Program-made: the position numbers and the translations under genes | Shown: positions 6,116 through 6,933 of the stretch, piece after piece | Layout of the letters: each line of letters opens with the position of its first letter | How positions within the stretch are numbered: position 1 is the stretch's first letter | The notes under the pieces: generated by a model | What the model was told of the DNA's origin: nothing | The model's input: only the letters and a program-made list of their open reading frames with translations | Database searches by the model: none | Source: Comamonadaceae bacterium | GTDB lineage: Bacteria; Pseudomonadota; Gammaproteobacteria; Burkholderiales; Burkholderiaceae_C | Reading direction: 5' to 3' | Length of the DNA: 6,933 nucleotides | NCBI GenBank assembly: GCA_947494405.1 | Contig: CANLWQ010000109.1 | Span: 1 to 6,933 of the forward strand

Positions 6116-6933
6116 ATGACCTTCTCCATCCACGGCTTAGCTGTTGCTCGCGGGATCGCCATTGGGCGAGCCGTCTTGGTGGCATCTAGCCGAGTGGATG
6201 TGGCGCATTACTTCATAGAGCCGGGTCAGATCGAGCAAGAAATCGAGCGCATCAATCAATCGCGCCACGCTGTTATGGTGGAGATTCAGCGCATTCAAAA
6301 AACAGTGCCCAAAGATGCACCACCCGAACTTCCCGCATTGCTCGAGGTGCATCTGATGCTCTTGCAAGATGAGATGCTGGCTGATGGGGTTAAGCATTGG
6401 GTGACCGACCGTTTGTACAACGCTGAATGGGCATTGACTTCACAACTCGAAGTGGTGGCCAGACAGTTTGACGATATGGAGGACGCCTATTTGCGCGAAC
6501 GCAAGGGGGATCTGGAGCAAGTGGTTGAACGCTTGTTGCGGCACATGAAAGGCCTGCCAACCAGTTTGCCGCAACCTGCGCAACGAAAACCCGGCACGTG
6601 GCAGCAAGATTTGTTATTGGATGACAGCCACGATGTGCCCTTGGTATTGATTGCCCATGATTTGTCACCAGCAGACATGCTGCAATTCAAACAAAGCGTG
6701 TTTACCGGTTTTGTCACCGATGTAGGTGGCAAAACCTCGCACACAGCGATCGTGGCGCGCAGTTTGGACATACCTGCGGTGGTGGGTGCGCGCAATGCCA
6801 GTCATTTGGTGCATCAAGATGATTGGGTCATCATCGATGGCGACGCTGGCGTCATTATCGTCAGCCCGTCGCCCATTATTTTGGCGGAATACGCCTTCAA
6901 ACAACGCCAAGCCGAGTTGGAGCGCGAGCGCCT
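6116..6933 (+). CDS. ptsI: PTS Enzyme I, PEP-protein phosphotransferase (3'-truncated)
   Basis: Enzyme I autophosphorylates with phosphoenolpyruvate and passes the phosphate to HPr. The window contains the start and 272 complete codons of a protein normally about 570-590 residues long; the frame is open to the last base. The start MTFSIHGLAVARGIAIGRAV (1-20) matches the EI N-terminus. An all-helical HPr-binding region follows (about 35-145), then the phosphohistidine domain with GGKTSHTAIVARSLDIPAVVG (204-224). His209 corresponds to the E. coli phosphorylated His189. The 20-residue offset comes mainly from a Pro/Gln-rich stretch at about 147-172, between the helical region and the return to the phosphohistidine domain. 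The C-terminal PEP-binding barrel lies beyond the window. There is no GAF domain, so this is EI rather than the nitrogen-type PtsP. The start is 4 nt after ptsH, with GAAGG at 6100-6104 as possible ribosome binding site. Confidence 0.95.
   Translation, partial: MTFSIHGLAVARGIAIGRAVLVASSRVDVAHYFIEPGQIEQEIERINQSRHAVMVEIQRIQKTVPKDAPPELPALLEVHLMLLQDEMLADGVKHWVTDRLYNAEWALTSQLEVVARQFDDMEDAYLRERKGDLEQVVERLLRHMKGLPTSLPQPAQRKPGTWQQDLLLDDSHDVPLVLIAHDLSPADMLQFKQSVFTGFVTDVGGKTSHTAIVARSLDIPAVVGARNASHLVHQDDWVIIDGDAGVIIVSPSPIILAEYAFKQRQAELERER

Noticed and set aside
1..6933. Mobile element, CRISPR array, tRNA or rRNA genes
   Set aside because: No direct repeat arrays, transposase-like frames, target duplications or cloverleaf-like segments were seen; nearly all bases belong to recognised genes.

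Overview
The window looks like chromosomal DNA of a betaproteobacterium, most likely Burkholderiales and tentatively Comamonadaceae. The basis is the sequence character of the ribosomal proteins, the long Ala/Pro/Arg-rich tail on S3, moderate GC, and an EIIA(Man)-HPr-EI set with a kinase-type Ser46 region in HPr. The genus cannot be fixed from sequence reading alone.

Layout. (1) Positions 1-3513 hold the distal part of the S10 ribosomal protein operon on the + strand, in the canonical order rplW (5' end cut off), rplB, rpsS, rplV, rpsC, rplP, rpmC, rpsQ. Gaps are only 2-15 nt, and Shine-Dalgarno sequences often sit inside or over the upstream stop. (2) The operon ends after rpsQ; the spc operon gene rplN does not follow. 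Instead a 78-nt gap holds a strong 12-bp hairpin with a following T-rich stretch (probable terminator), then a Prx5/type II peroxiredoxin gene (3592-4098, +). (3) A class III (CaiB/BaiF) CoA-transferase lies on the - strand (4119-5363), convergent with the peroxiredoxin across a 20-nt gap. (4) After a 60-nt divergent promoter region comes a + strand phosphotransferase cluster: mannose-family EIIA (5424-5834), HPr (ptsH, 5842-6111) and the first 272 codons of Enzyme I (ptsI, 6116 to the window end).

How the genes work together. The first block builds the ribosome: 50S proteins L23, L2, L22, L16 and L29, and 30S proteins S19, S3 and S17. The last block is a phosphorelay, PEP to EI (His209) to HPr (His15) to EIIA (His10). 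No membrane EIIB/EIIC is visible here, so it resembles the regulatory 'incomplete' PTS known from betaproteobacteria. The peroxiredoxin and CoA-transferase between them have no obvious functional tie to either block and look like a locus junction.

I found no mobile element, CRISPR array, tRNA, rRNA or convincing unknown system. The points most worth checking are the broken S10/spc junction, the hairpin placed directly in front of the peroxiredoxin ribosome binding site, the extended S3 tail, the inverted repeat in the 3' end of the CoA-transferase gene, and the neighbourhood of the PTS cluster.
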